Shown here: in pieces, positions 8,696-17,153 of the stretch
Layout: the number at the start of each line of letters is the position of its first letter
Numbering within the stretch: position 1 is the stretch's first letter
DNA from: Deltaproteobacteria bacterium HGW-Deltaproteobacteria-8
GTDB taxonomy: Bacteria > Desulfobacterota > Desulfovibrionia > Desulfovibrionales > Desulfovibrionaceae
NCBI GenBank assembly: GCA_002840405.1
Contig: PHAR01000004.1
Span: forward strand, 408,239-472,238
Length of the DNA: 64,000 nucleotides
Reading direction: 5' to 3'
Made by a program: the position numbers and the translations under genes
The notes under the pieces: generated by a model
Database searches by the model: none
Seen by the model: only the letters and a program-made list of their open reading frames with translations
Told to the model about the DNA's origin: nothing

Positions 8696-9325
8696 ATGAC
8701 CGACGCATTCGCCGAAAAGGCCGCAGCCTGGGACCAGAACCCTGTGCGCGTGGCCGGGGCCCGGGCCTTCTTTGATGCCGTCCTGCCCCTGGCAGGCCCC
8801 GCCGCCAAAGGGCTTGTGCTGGACTTCGGCTCCGGCACCGGGCTCTTGGGGCTGCTCTTTGCGGATATCGCCCGCAGGGTGGACCTGGTGGACACCTCGC
8901 CCGCCATGGTCCAGGTGCTGCGGGGCAAGATCGCCGCGCAGGGGCTGGCCAACGTGGCCGTCCACCTGGGCGAGATTGCCGAACTGACCGGGCTGGCCCT
9001 GCCCGAGGCCTCCTTTGACCTTGTGGTCTCCCTCAACGCCCTGCACCACATCCCGGTCATCCCCCCGGTGCTGGCGCAGCTTTACAGGCTGTGCGCGCCA
9101 GGAGGCCACATCATAGTGGCCGACCTCATGTCCGAGGACGGCAGCTTCCATGGTGCCGAGGCCGCAGTCCACAAGGGCTTTGATCCGGCCGAACTGGCGC
9201 GGCAGTTCCAGGCCGCAGGCTTCGAGGTGCAAGGCACCCTCCAGCACCACACCATCATAAAGGCGGACGCCAGCGGCGCCCAGCGCCACTATCCACAGTT
9301 CCTGCTGCACGCGCGCAAGCCCTGA
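8696..9325 (+). CDS. class I SAM-dependent methyltransferase
   Basis: The 209-residue soluble protein has a Rossmann methyltransferase core. Motif I is LDFGSGTGLLGL (about residues 42-53), followed by an acidic VDLVDTSPAM and the post-motif region FDLVVSLNALHHI. The last is typical of small-molecule methyltransferases of the UbiE/COQ5-like type. A GGAGACCCC precedes the ATG. It sits 38 bases after maf and 26 bases before pgpA, suggesting one transcript. The substrate is unknown; the family is too broad to name one. Confidence 0.85.
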   Translation: MTDAFAEKAAAWDQNPVRVAGARAFFDAVLPLAGPAAKGLVLDFGSGTGLLGLLFADIARRVDLVDTSPAMVQVLRGKIAAQGLANVAVHLGEIAELTGLALPEASFDLVVSLNALHHIPVIPPVLAQLYRLCAPGGHIIVADLMSEDGSFHGAEAAVHKGFDPAELARQFQAAGFEVQGTLQHHTIIKADASGAQRHYPQFLLHARKP

Positions 9326-9351
9326 CCAACATTTTCTGAGCGGAGGCCAGC

Positions 9352-9876
9352 ATGACCGCCAAGGACCAGCAGCCCCTTTCCCCGACCAGCTTCGTCGACC
9401 GCGCCGCGCTTGCCATCGCCACCCTCGGCCCCGTGGGCAGGCTGCCCCTGGCCCCCGGCACCTGGGGCTCGGCGCTGGCGCTGGTGCTCGCGCCCTGGGT
9501 CTTCAATCCCCTGCCCATCCTCTGGCGGCTCGGAGTGCTGGCGTTCATCCTTCTGGTGGGCACCTGGGCCGCCGCGCGCGCCGAGGATATCCTGGGCGAG
9601 GAGGACCCGGGCTGCGTGGTGGTGGACGAGCTGCTGGGGCAGTGGACGGCCTTTGCGCCCTTTCACCTGGCGGGCTGGTCGTCCAGCCTGACCGGGGGCA
9701 CGCTCTGGGAGCTCGTGATCCTCTTCGGCCTGTTCCGGCTCTTCGACATCGTGAAGCCCTGGCCCATCCGCGCGGTGGAACGCCGCGTGCCGGGCGGCCT
9801 GGGCGTCATGCTCGACGACCTGGTGGCCGGGCTCTTCGCCGCCGCAGCTTACATCCCCATCCGCCTGTTCCTGTAG
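9352..9876 (+). CDS. pgpA: phosphatidylglycerophosphatase A
   Basis: Dephosphorylates phosphatidylglycerol phosphate to phosphatidylglycerol in the inner membrane. The 174-residue length and motifs match PgpA: GRLPLAPGTWGS near residue 29, VVVDELLGQW near 87 with the conserved acidic pair, FRLFDIVKPWPI near 127, and GVMLDDLVAG near 149. Three to four hydrophobic segments are visible. GGAGGCCAGC before the ATG is a good ribosome binding site. It is the last gene of the run with maf and the methyltransferase and is convergent with pal. Its product, phosphatidylglycerol, is the lipid donor for Lgt. Confidence 0.93.
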   Translation: MTAKDQQPLSPTSFVDRAALAIATLGPVGRLPLAPGTWGSALALVLAPWVFNPLPILWRLGVLAFILLVGTWAAARAEDILGEEDPGCVVVDELLGQWTAFAPFHLAGWSSSLTGGTLWELVILFGLFRLFDIVKPWPIRAVERRVPGGLGVMLDDLVAGLFAAAAYIPIRLFL

Positions 9877-10013
9877 CCGCACCGCTCGTTGTCCTGCAGC
9901 CGGGAAGCCCTCGCATCGACCCGGCGCACGGCAGCCTTTCGCCTGGGCTGATCGCCTGGGCTGTGCCTTCCCCGGCACCCGCTCCAGTCGCCGTGCTCCC
10001 GACCGCCAGGCGC

Positions 10014-10047
10014 AAAAAAACCGCCGCAGCCCGAAGGCCACGGCGGT
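10014..10047 (-). terminator. terminator of the tol-pal operon
   Basis: ACCGCCG (10020-10026) and CGGCGGT (10041-10047) form a stem with a further GC-rich inner pairing. On the minus strand it is followed by seven T residues (10020-10014), 24 bases after the pal stop codon. Confidence 0.85.
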
Positions 10048-10070
10048 CGTCTTGTCGCGTCGAAGGGAAG

Positions 10071-10622
10071 CTAGTTCTGGATCTTGAACTCGTCGCGGCG
10101 GTTCTTGGACCAGGCGGACTCGCCCTTGCCCGGATCAAGCGGGCGCTCCTTGCCGTAGCTGACGATGGTCATGCGGCTGTCGGCAATGCCCAGCTGGTTC
10201 AGGAACTGCTGGGAGGCCTTGGCGCGGCGCTCGCCCAGGGCGAGGTTGTACTCGCTGGTGCCGCGCTCGTCGCAGTGGCCCTCGATGACGATGTTGAACA
10301 GGGCGTACTTCTTCAAGGTGTCAGCCTTGGAGGTGAGCACGTCGCGGCTCTCCGGGGTCAGCTCGAAGGAGTCAAAGGCGAAGAAGATCATGTTGCCGAG
10401 CTCGCGCTGGGCCTGCTCACGCTGCTGGGCGCGGATCTCGTCCTCGGTCAGGCTGCGGGATTCCGGGGCGGCGGGCTTCTGCCAGTCGGTGTCCTTGTCC
10501 GAAATCTCCACCTTGGTGGCGCCGGCGGGCATGGAGTCGGCGGTCTTCTTGGCGCAACCAGCCCCAAAAGACACCAGCAGGCCCAGCATCAGGATGAGGC
10601 CGAAAATACGTTTGGCGTTCAT
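10071..10622 (-). CDS. pal: peptidoglycan-associated lipoprotein
   Basis: Pal is the outer-membrane lipoprotein that holds the Tol-Pal system to peptidoglycan during division. The start at ATG 10622 has AGGAGG five bases upstream; a TTG just before it is less likely. The 183-residue product has a signal peptide with lipobox SFGAGC (Cys near residue 23), a linker, and a C-terminal OmpA domain. The domain includes FAFDSFELTPESRDVL, the GHCDERGTSEYNLALGERRA peptidoglycan-binding motif, and SYGKERP. It is last in the tolQRAB-pal order, separated from tolB by about 138 bases that may hold a second promoter. Confidence 0.97.
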   Translation of the reverse strand: MNAKRIFGLILMLGLLVSFGAGCAKKTADSMPAGATKVEISDKDTDWQKPAAPESRSLTEDEIRAQQREQAQRELGNMIFFAFDSFELTPESRDVLTSKADTLKKYALFNIVIEGHCDERGTSEYNLALGERRAKASQQFLNQLGIADSRMTIVSYGKERPLDPGKGESAWSKNRRDEFKIQN

Positions 10623-10760
10623 CAATTCCTCCTTTGTTTCATCGCGCTTGCGCGTTCGCTGTATTTTTCTACGAAGGTTTTTTCCAATAACACGGTGAGC
10701 TGCTTACTTTCTATAGCTTCCCCCTATTTTTTGGGAAAATCAAGGGCAATGTTGCGCGCA

Positions 10761-12065
10761 TCAATCCAGGGCCTTGGCCACTCCCCAGGCCGGGGCCATG
10801 GCGTCGCCGGAGCCGGTGGGGATGAGCCTGGCCGGATCGCCGTAGCGTGTGGTGACGTAGATCTTGGTGCCGCCCCCGCGCGAGGAGGCGAAGGAGACGA
10901 AGTAGCCGTCCGGATCGAAGCTCGGGTCCTCGTCGCTGCCGGGTCCGAAGCTGATCTGCCGCTCCTGGTTGACCACGAGGTCGCGGATGAAGATGCGGTG
11001 CCCGGAGTCGGTCATGCGCGCGAAGACCACGAAGCGGCCGTCAGGGCTGAGTGAGGGCCGGGTGTTGTAGGTGCCGTCGTAGGTCACGCGGTCGACCACG
11101 CCGGTGTCGCGGTTGAGGATGAAGATCTGCGGCCCGCCCAGGCGGCCGGAGCAGAAGACCATCTTGCGGCCCGAGAGGTCGAAGCTGGGCGACACGCTGA
11201 TGGCCCAGCTCGGGGCCAGGGGCTGCGAGGCCTTGAAGTCGCTGTTCAACAGGTAGATGTCCGGGTGGCCGTTCAGCGAGAGCGAGATGGCGATCTGGCC
11301 GTCCGGGGTGAAGGTGGGGCTGATGGCGATGTTGCCGGGGAACCTGCGCAGGCGCGACACGCGCGAGGAGCGGTCCCAGATGCCGAGGCGGTGCCCCAGG
11401 TCGGAGATGTTGGTGTAGGCCAGCTTGCCGCCGTCCTTGGACCAGGAGGGGCTGACGTTGAAGCCGCCGTCATGGGTGACCTGCTGCAGGCCCCGGCCCA
11501 GCGCCGAGGCAGTGAACAACTCCTTGCCGCCGTTCACCTTCTTGGAAAATGCCAGGGTGGAGTCGAAGAAGCCGCTCTTGCCCGTGAGCACGCGCATGAG
11601 CTGGGCGCAGAAGCGGTCGGCCACGTGGGGCACGCCGCCCTGGTCCACCTGGCTGTAGGCCTTGCCCACCAGGAGCTTGCGCGTGAAGGTCTCGTAGACG
11701 CGCGCCTCGATGTCCTGGCCCGAGCCGCCGATGGTCATGACCAGGTCGATGCGCGAGAGCTGCAGGGGCTTGAAGTCGATGTCGCCCGACTTGACGCCCT
11801 TGCTCGGGTCCCCGCCCAGGACCTCGGTCAGGTAGGCCAGGCGCAAAAACGGCAGGAAGCCGATGTCGCCCGAGACGTACTCGCCGAAGCTGCGGGCAAG
11901 GGTGGTGGCGGCCTGGCCGTTGGTTCCACGCGCGGGCAGCACCAGGATGTTCACCCGGGTCTGTCCAGGGCCGAAGATGTCCACGGACAGGGTCTCGGCG
12001 GCGTGAACGCTCTCGCCGAAGGCCAGCACCAGCATCAGGGTCAGAATCCAGATTTTTAGTTTCAT
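10761..12065 (-). CDS. tolB: Tol-Pal system beta-propeller protein TolB
   Basis: Periplasmic TolB, which links Pal to the inner-membrane TolA complex. The 434-residue protein has a signal peptide (MKLKIWILTLMLVLAFGESVHA) and an N-terminal alpha/beta domain. WD40-like beta-propeller repeats follow, with repeated motifs such as PSWSKDGGKLAYT, PTFTPDGQIAISLS, PSLSPDGRFVVFA and PSFDPDGYFVSFAS. The length and repeat count match the family. It lies 20 bases downstream of tolA, inside the tol operon. Confidence 0.96.
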   Translation of the reverse strand: MKLKIWILTLMLVLAFGESVHAAETLSVDIFGPGQTRVNILVLPARGTNGQAATTLARSFGEYVSGDIGFLPFLRLAYLTEVLGGDPSKGVKSGDIDFKPLQLSRIDLVMTIGGSGQDIEARVYETFTRKLLVGKAYSQVDQGGVPHVADRFCAQLMRVLTGKSGFFDSTLAFSKKVNGGKELFTASALGRGLQQVTHDGGFNVSPSWSKDGGKLAYTNISDLGHRLGIWDRSSRVSRLRRFPGNIAISPTFTPDGQIAISLSLNGHPDIYLLNSDFKASQPLAPSWAISVSPSFDLSGRKMVFCSGRLGGPQIFILNRDTGVVDRVTYDGTYNTRPSLSPDGRFVVFARMTDSGHRIFIRDLVVNQERQISFGPGSDEDPSFDPDGYFVSFASSRGGGTKIYVTTRYGDPARLIPTGSGDAMAPAWGVAKALD

Positions 12066-12085
12066 AGCTTTTTGCGGACCGGGAA

Positions 12086-13024
12086 TTATTTCCGCAGTTC
12101 CTGCAGGTTGAAGGTGATGCGCAGGGTGTCCAGATTCCTGGTGCGCGGGGACGGCAGCTTCTCGGTCTCGTGCACGGCGCGCAGGGCCGAGTCGTCGAAA
12201 CCAGCGTTGCCCGAGGGCGTCGCGATGCGCGAGCCGGTGATCTTGCCCTGCGGGTCGATGTTGATCTCCAGCGTCACGGCCACGTTGGTCTCTGTGCCGA
12301 AGGCCGGGTAACGCCAGTTCTTCTTGATGATCTGCTTGACGATGTCGCCGTAGACGCTCATCAACCCCGAGCCGGTGCCGCCCGCGCCCGTGCCCTTGCC
12401 GCCTCCGGCCCCGCCGGGGCCTGTGCCGCCAGCGGTGAAAATGTTGCCGCCCTCGGTCTTGCGCAGGGCGTCCAGCGCGCCGGAGACCTGGCTCTTCCTG
12501 GCGTCCTTGGCCTTCTCCGCGGCGAGCTTGGCCTTCTCCGCAGCGCTCTTGGCGTCCTTGGCCACGTCCTGCTTCACATCCTTGAGGGCTTCCTTGAGCA
12601 GTTCCTCACGCGAGAGCTTCTTCTCAACCGGCTTAGGCGGAGGCGGCGTTTCGACCTTCTTCTCTTCCTTCTTCTCCGGCTTCTTCTTTTCCTCGACCTT
12701 CTTCTCGCTGATGGCTTTGGCGTCGTCGCGCACAAGGGGCTCGGGCTTCGCCTTCTCGGCCTTGGGCGGCGGCGGAATGGCCGCAGCCGAGGCATCGGGC
12801 TGCTGCTCGCTCGCGGTCTCTGTGGGCGGCGCGCCGGCGGCTTCGCCCTTTTCTCCTGCCGCCGGGTCCTCCGAAGGATTGAGCGACACAAGATCAACGG
12901 TGTACATGGGCTTGTTCATGTCCACCTTCATGCTGTTGCCAATGCCAAAGACCCCGGCGGCGAGGAGCAGTATATGCATCGCCAGGGAGAGGAAAAAGCC
13001 AGTGGTCTGCCGGGTGTCCTGCAC
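12086..13024 (-). CDS. tolA: TolA/TonB-type energy-coupling protein
   Basis: TolA spans the envelope from the TolQR motor to TolB and Pal. The GTG start at 13024 follows GGAG at good spacing. The 312-residue product has one N-terminal membrane span (FFLSLAMHILLLAAGVFGIG), a long charged, Pro-, Lys- and Glu-rich helical middle with EKK and AAEKAK repeats (about residues 75-195), a Gly-rich hinge (about 203-222), and a C-terminal TonB-like domain (IIKKNWRYPAFGTETNVAVTLEINIDPQG). Its position between tolR and tolB supports TolA over TonB. Confidence 0.92.
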   Translation of the reverse strand: MQDTRQTTGFFLSLAMHILLLAAGVFGIGNSMKVDMNKPMYTVDLVSLNPSEDPAAGEKGEAAGAPPTETASEQQPDASAAAIPPPPKAEKAKPEPLVRDDAKAISEKKVEEKKKPEKKEEKKVETPPPPKPVEKKLSREELLKEALKDVKQDVAKDAKSAAEKAKLAAEKAKDARKSQVSGALDALRKTEGGNIFTAGGTGPGGAGGGKGTGAGGTGSGLMSVYGDIVKQIIKKNWRYPAFGTETNVAVTLEINIDPQGKITGSRIATPSGNAGFDDSALRAVHETEKLPSPRTRNLDTLRITFNLQELRK

Positions 13025-13042
13025 GAAATATCTCCGCGCGGT

Positions 13043-13498
13043 CTACTTGGCCGGGGTCTTGGGTTTGGCCTTGTCGGCGGCCTTCTGTTCGTCCGAGGCC
13101 TCGGCCACGAGGCCCAGCTTCTCGATGCCCACGCTCTTGATCTCGCCCATGACCTTGACCACAACGCCGTAGGCCACGTCCTTGTCGGCACGCAGGTACA
13201 GCTGCTTGTTCTGGCTGATCACCAGGTTCTGCAGGTGCTGGCGCAGGTCCTCAAAGGGCACGTTGTACTCGTCGAGGAAGATCGAGCCGTCCTTCTTCAC
13301 CGACAGCACCAGATGGTCGCTGCCAGCTGGCAGGGTGCGCACGCTGCGGGTCTTGGGCAGGTCCACGTCCACGCCCTGGGTCAGCATGGGTGCGGTGACC
13401 ATGAAGATGATGAGCAGGACCAGCATCACGTCCACAAAGGGCGTGACGTTGATCTCGGCCATGTAGCCGCGCGGGCCCTTGCCTACTGCCGCGCCCAC
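13043..13498 (-). CDS. tolR: ExbD/TolR-family energy transducer
   Basis: TolR is the periplasm-facing partner of TolQ. The 151-residue protein has the family's N-terminal membrane span with the ion-path Asp (INVTPFVDVMLVLLIIFMV, about residues 16-34) and a small periplasmic domain. Its GTG start lies after AGGAGG, and the tolQ stop codon TAG is built into that ribosome binding site, so translation of the two is probably coupled. The C-terminal 25 residues are Lys- and Ala-rich and extend past the usual end. Confidence 0.93.
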   Translation of the reverse strand: MGAAVGKGPRGYMAEINVTPFVDVMLVLLIIFMVTAPMLTQGVDVDLPKTRSVRTLPAGSDHLVLSVKKDGSIFLDEYNVPFEDLRQHLQNLVISQNKQLYLRADKDVAYGVVVKVMGEIKSVGIEKLGLVAEASDEQKAADKAKPKTPAK

Positions 13499-13507
13499 GA
13501 GCGCCTC

Positions 13508-14203
13508 CTAGCCCTTGGAGCTCGAGGCCCAGGAGACCTCGCGCTCGACACGGTTGAGGAAGGCTCCGGCGTAGTTCACAAGCTCGGTCTCCACCTCGCC
13601 CAGCAGGGACAGCAGGTAGTTGTAGGCGATGGTGGCGGGAATCGCGACCACGAGCCCGATGGCCGTGGTGACCAGGGCCTCGGAGATGCCGGGGGCCACC
13701 GTTGCCAGGGCCGCCGACTGCGACAGGCCGATGGAGTGGAAGGCGTTCATGATGCCCCAGACCGTGCCGAAAAGCCCGATGAAGGGCGCGGCGTTGGCGC
13801 AGGTGGCCAGAAAGGACAGCGAACTCGACAGGCGCTTCATCTCTTCGTTGACGCCCTGGCGCAACACGCGCCGGAGCGTGTCCTTGACCAGCATGCGTTT
13901 GCGCTCGCGGTCGATCTCGGCCTTCTCCAGCTTGCGGAACTCGCCCACGGCGAGCAGGCCCACCCTGGAAAGGGCGGTGTTGCCGTCGCGGCTGACGGCC
14001 TGCAGGCCCTCGGACAGGTCAGGGGCGTCGTTGAACAGGGTATAGCCCTGGGTCACCTGGCGCCTGGTGCGCTTGTACAAGATGACCTTGGTGAAGATGA
14101 TGGTCCAGCTCCACAGGGACATGAGCACCAAAAGGCCCAGCACCAGCTGCACCCCCAGGGTGGCCCCGAGCATCATGCCCAATATGCCGGTTTCAGGAAT
14201 CAT
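13508..14203 (-). CDS. tolQ: TolQ/MotA/ExbB-family proton channel protein
   Basis: TolQ forms the inner-membrane proton channel with TolR. The 231-residue protein has three membrane spans: an N-terminal one (about 12-35), and two C-terminal ones with the conserved ATCANAAPFIGLFGTVWGI and GLVVAIPATIAYN segments. These are the family signature that builds the channel. GAGG precedes the ATG at 14203. It is the first gene of the tolQRAB-pal operon, and the 101 bases upstream, to the stop of the PHP gene, must hold its promoter or read-through. Confidence 0.95.
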   Translation of the reverse strand: MIPETGILGMMLGATLGVQLVLGLLVLMSLWSWTIIFTKVILYKRTRRQVTQGYTLFNDAPDLSEGLQAVSRDGNTALSRVGLLAVGEFRKLEKAEIDRERKRMLVKDTLRRVLRQGVNEEMKRLSSSLSFLATCANAAPFIGLFGTVWGIMNAFHSIGLSQSAALATVAPGISEALVTTAIGLVVAIPATIAYNYLLSLLGEVETELVNYAGAFLNRVEREVSWASSSKG

Positions 14204-14304
14204 GCGTTCGATCCTCCTCGTGCGGCGGCAGCCTCAGCGCCGGCCCGCCTGTACGCCCGGCCCGTCAGGGCCTGGCGAAAGTCTCACAATCAGACAATGG
14301 TGAC

Positions 14305-14961
14305 TCAGCGTCTGACACGGCAGCGCTGCACAATCTCCCAGGCATTGGACCCGGCCTGGCGATATTCTTCCAACGTCAGGCCCGCGCCATAGGCCACCTT
14401 CTGGCGCATCTCGGCGCTCAAGAGGTCGCCGGGGGCGTGGGCGTCGTTGTCGATGACCAGCTTGGCCCCAAAGCGCCGGGCCAGAGCCGCCACATGGCCG
14501 TTGGCGTAGCTGTGGCCGCGCCGGGTGGTGATCTCCAGCGCCACGCCGTACTCGGCGGCGAGCTTGACCTCGACCTCGGTGATGAGCCCCGGATGGGCCA
14601 GCACGTCGACCCGGGCCTCGATGGCCGCGAGGTTGGTGCCCTGGTCAACCGGCTCAACGACTGTCTCGCCATGGACGACCACGATCTGCGCCCCGGCGTC
14701 GCGCGCCATCTGCGCGAAGTCGGCCATGAGCGCGGGCGGCACGTGGGTCAGCTCGACCCCGGCCAGGACCTCCATGTCGAAGAAATGGGCGTAGGCGTCG
14801 GTGAGCTTGCGCACGCTCTGGATGATGAAGCTGATGTTGCTGGCGTCGGCATGGTCGGTAATGGCCATGGCCTTGTAGCCCGCGACCTTGGCCCTGCGGA
14901 TGAGCTCGGCGGGGATGAGCTCGCCGTCGCTGAAGGTGGTGTGCATGTGCAGGTCGATCAT
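14305..14961 (-). CDS. PHP-domain phosphoesterase, histidinol-phosphatase-like
   Basis: Metal-dependent hydrolase of the PHP family. The start is placed at ATG 14961, giving 218 residues that begin at once with the first metal motif IDLHMHTTFSDGE. Further motifs are ITDHADASN (about residue 40), GVELTHV, VVVHGETV, DVLAHPGL and a C-terminal VIDNDAHAPGDL. These give the full trinuclear ligand set. The longer frame upstream runs over the bifunctional nuclease gene and is unlikely. It follows miaB and that nuclease in one minus-strand operon with short gaps. The substrate is not clear; histidinol phosphate is only one of several possibilities. Confidence 0.88.
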   Translation of the reverse strand: MIDLHMHTTFSDGELIPAELIRRAKVAGYKAMAITDHADASNISFIIQSVRKLTDAYAHFFDMEVLAGVELTHVPPALMADFAQMARDAGAQIVVVHGETVVEPVDQGTNLAAIEARVDVLAHPGLITEVEVKLAAEYGVALEITTRRGHSYANGHVAALARRFGAKLVIDNDAHAPGDLLSAEMRQKVAYGAGLTLEEYRQAGSNAWEIVQRCRVRR

Positions 14962-14968
14962 CGCCGCC

Positions 14969-15475
14969 TCACATTTTGTACTTTGTCTCGTCGGTGGAGA
15001 GCCTTTCCAGCTCCTCGGTCCACTTGTCGCGCTCCGGCCCGCCGAACTCGGCCTTGGCCCCGTCCAGCGAGCGCGTCCCGGCCTGGGCCAGCACGCTTTC
15101 GGCCACGCGGATGGGCACGTTCGCCCGCACGGCCAGGGCGATGGCGTCAGACGGGCGGCAGTCGATGCGCTTGACCTCTTCCGCACCCGTGGGCCCCTGG
15201 GCCACCACGATCTCGGCAAAGAAGGTGCCCTCGCGCAGGGCCACGACCTCCACCGCCGTGACCATTCCGCCCAGGCCGGACACCAGGCGCACGAGCAGGT
15301 CGTGGGTCATGGGCCGGGGCGTCTCCACGGCGTTCAAGGCGAGCGAGATGGCCATGGCCTCCACCGGCCCGATCCAGATGGGCAGGGCCAGGTCCCGGGA
15401 CTCGTCCTTGAGGATGAGCACCGGAGACTGGGCCTTCTCGTCCATGGCCAGGCCGAAAATCTTCATCTCCACCAT
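14969..15475 (-). CDS. bifunctional nuclease family protein (DUF151)
   Basis: A 168-residue member of the bifunctional nuclease (BFN, DUF151) family, whose characterised members degrade both DNA and RNA. Motifs include VLILKDESRDLALPIWIGPVEAMAI near the N-terminus, PRPMTHDLL and CRPSDAIALAVRANVPI, all diagnostic of the family. The last 40 residues form an acidic UVR-like helical tail. It lies seven bases after miaB and seven bases before the PHP gene. The pairing with miaB is seen widely in related bacteria, but a functional link is not established. Confidence 0.9.
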   Translation of the reverse strand: MVEMKIFGLAMDEKAQSPVLILKDESRDLALPIWIGPVEAMAISLALNAVETPRPMTHDLLVRLVSGLGGMVTAVEVVALREGTFFAEIVVAQGPTGAEEVKRIDCRPSDAIALAVRANVPIRVAESVLAQAGTRSLDGAKAEFGGPERDKWTEELERLSTDETKYKM

Positions 15476-15482
15476 GGCAGGC

Positions 15483-16949
15483 CTACCTTACTCCCTCATC
15501 AGGGCTGCCCAAGCAGGGCTCCCCCAACAGGGAATGATTCTTGGCCTCAAGGATGCGCACCCGCACCATGCGCCCGCAAAGTGACGCGCCAGAATGCTCC
15601 GGACCGGCAAGGCCCGGGCTCATGCGCACGTTCACCACGCGTCCGCCCGGATCGCGCCCGCGCCAGAAGCGCTCGCCTTCGTCCTGCCGACGGCTCAAGG
15701 CCTCCAGCAGCACGTCGGTTTCGCAGCCTTCCAACGCTTTTAGACTTTCTTTAGTAATGCCATTTTGCAAAGACTGCAAGCGCAACAACCTCTCCTGTCC
15801 GACCTCGTCCGGCACCTTGGGGTTCATGCGCGCGGCCGCCACGCCGGGCCTGTCGGAGTAGCGGAAGGAGAAGCTCGACTCGAAGCGCACGCGCTCCATC
15901 ATGTCGAGGGTTTGCAGAAAGTCTTCCTCGCTCTCGCCTGGGAAGCCCACGATGAGGTCCGTGGTCAGGGCGATGTCCGGCCGGGCCTGCCGCAGGTCCG
16001 CAACGATGCCGAGGTAGCGCGCACGGTCCACCTTGCGGCCCATGCGCCGGAGCACCTCGTCGCTGCCCGCCTGCAAGGGCAGGTGCAGGGCCGGGCAGAG
16101 GTTCTCGATCTCACCAAAGGCACGGATCACGGCCGGGTCGATGTCCTTGGGGTGCGAGGTGGTGAAGCGCAGGCGCAGGAGGCCGGGGATGGCCGCCACC
16201 TGGCGCAGCAGCTCGGCAAAGCCCACGCCCGTGCCGCCCGCGTCGAGGCCATAACTGTTGACGTTCTGGCCGAGCAGGGTGATCTCGCGCGCGCCCTGCT
16301 CCACCCGGGTGCGGCACTCGGCCAGCACGGCTTCGGGCTGGCGCGACTTCTGGCGTCCACGCGTGTAGGGCACGATGCAGTAGGTGCAGAAATTGTCGCA
16401 GCCCTGCATGATGTTCACAAAGGCCTGGGCCTGGTTGCCTGGAGGACCGGCTTCCGGCTCGCCCGCGTCGGCGTCGAAGGCAGGGGCCGGGACCTGGGTG
16501 GACAAGGTCAAGACGTCCTCGCGCTCCGGATAGGCGCCTAAGAAATCCAGCAGGGCGATGCGCGCGGCCGGGTCCTCGGCCAGCTGGTCCAGGGCGTCCG
16601 GCGCGGACGCGATGCCGTCGGACCCGAAGACCAGGCGCACAAAGGGAAAACGCTCAAAGAACCCGCGACCGATCTGCTGGGCCACGCAGCCGCCCACGGC
16701 CGCAGTGAGGCCGGGTTTGTTGTGGCGGCCCTTGCCGTAGGCAGAGACCAGCCGCCCCAGCTCACTGTAGACCTTCTGCTCCGGCTTGTCGCGCACGCTG
16801 CAGGTGTTGACCACAAAGAGCCAGGCGTCCTCTTCCGGCACCTGCCGCCAGCCCCGGCTGACCAGGGCGCGGGCCAGCCAGTCGGAGTCGCCGACGTTCA
16901 TCTGGCAGCCGAAGGTGACGATGTGGAAGGTCTTGTCGGTCATGTGCAA
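15483..16949 (-). CDS. miaB: tRNA-2-methylthio-N6-dimethylallyladenosine synthase
   Basis: Radical-SAM methylthiotransferase that adds a methylthio group to i6A37 of tRNA. N-terminal cluster motifs are VTFGCQMNVGDSDWL, VVNTCSVRD and VGGCVAQQ (the three UPF0004 cysteines). The radical SAM motif CDNFCTYC lies near residue 185, then GQNVNSYG, LPLQAGSD and DLIVGFPGE, and a C-terminal TRAM domain. At 488 residues it is slightly longer than average because of an insertion before the radical SAM core. GGAG precedes the TTG at 16949 by six bases; the ATG at 16943 is an alternative with poorer spacing. First gene of a three-gene operon. Confidence 0.96.
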   Translation of the reverse strand: MHMTDKTFHIVTFGCQMNVGDSDWLARALVSRGWRQVPEEDAWLFVVNTCSVRDKPEQKVYSELGRLVSAYGKGRHNKPGLTAAVGGCVAQQIGRGFFERFPFVRLVFGSDGIASAPDALDQLAEDPAARIALLDFLGAYPEREDVLTLSTQVPAPAFDADAGEPEAGPPGNQAQAFVNIMQGCDNFCTYCIVPYTRGRQKSRQPEAVLAECRTRVEQGAREITLLGQNVNSYGLDAGGTGVGFAELLRQVAAIPGLLRLRFTTSHPKDIDPAVIRAFGEIENLCPALHLPLQAGSDEVLRRMGRKVDRARYLGIVADLRQARPDIALTTDLIVGFPGESEEDFLQTLDMMERVRFESSFSFRYSDRPGVAAARMNPKVPDEVGQERLLRLQSLQNGITKESLKALEGCETDVLLEALSRRQDEGERFWRGRDPGGRVVNVRMSPGLAGPEHSGASLCGRMVRVRILEAKNHSLLGEPCLGSPDEGVR

Positions 16950-17153
16950 GGTGGTCTCCGTCGGGGCCTGGCCCGGAGCTGGTCCGGCCAGGGCCGGTCA
17001 AGGCCAATACGGCGCTGGGACACAAGGGGCTGCGGAATCCGCCTGCCCACGGGCGGGGAATTATGCCCCTTTGCGGCTTTGGTCAACGGCCTGGCCCTGA
17101 CGTCATTTTTTTTGGGGGGGGGCTCAGCCTGCGCGGCTGAACCAGCGCTGAAG

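Noticed and set aside
12170-14392. A 740-residue + strand reading frame opposite tolA, tolR and tolQ
   Set aside because: It is an open shadow of GC-rich tol genes on the other strand, with His- and Gly-rich, low-complexity translation and no recognisable family; the tol genes are certain.
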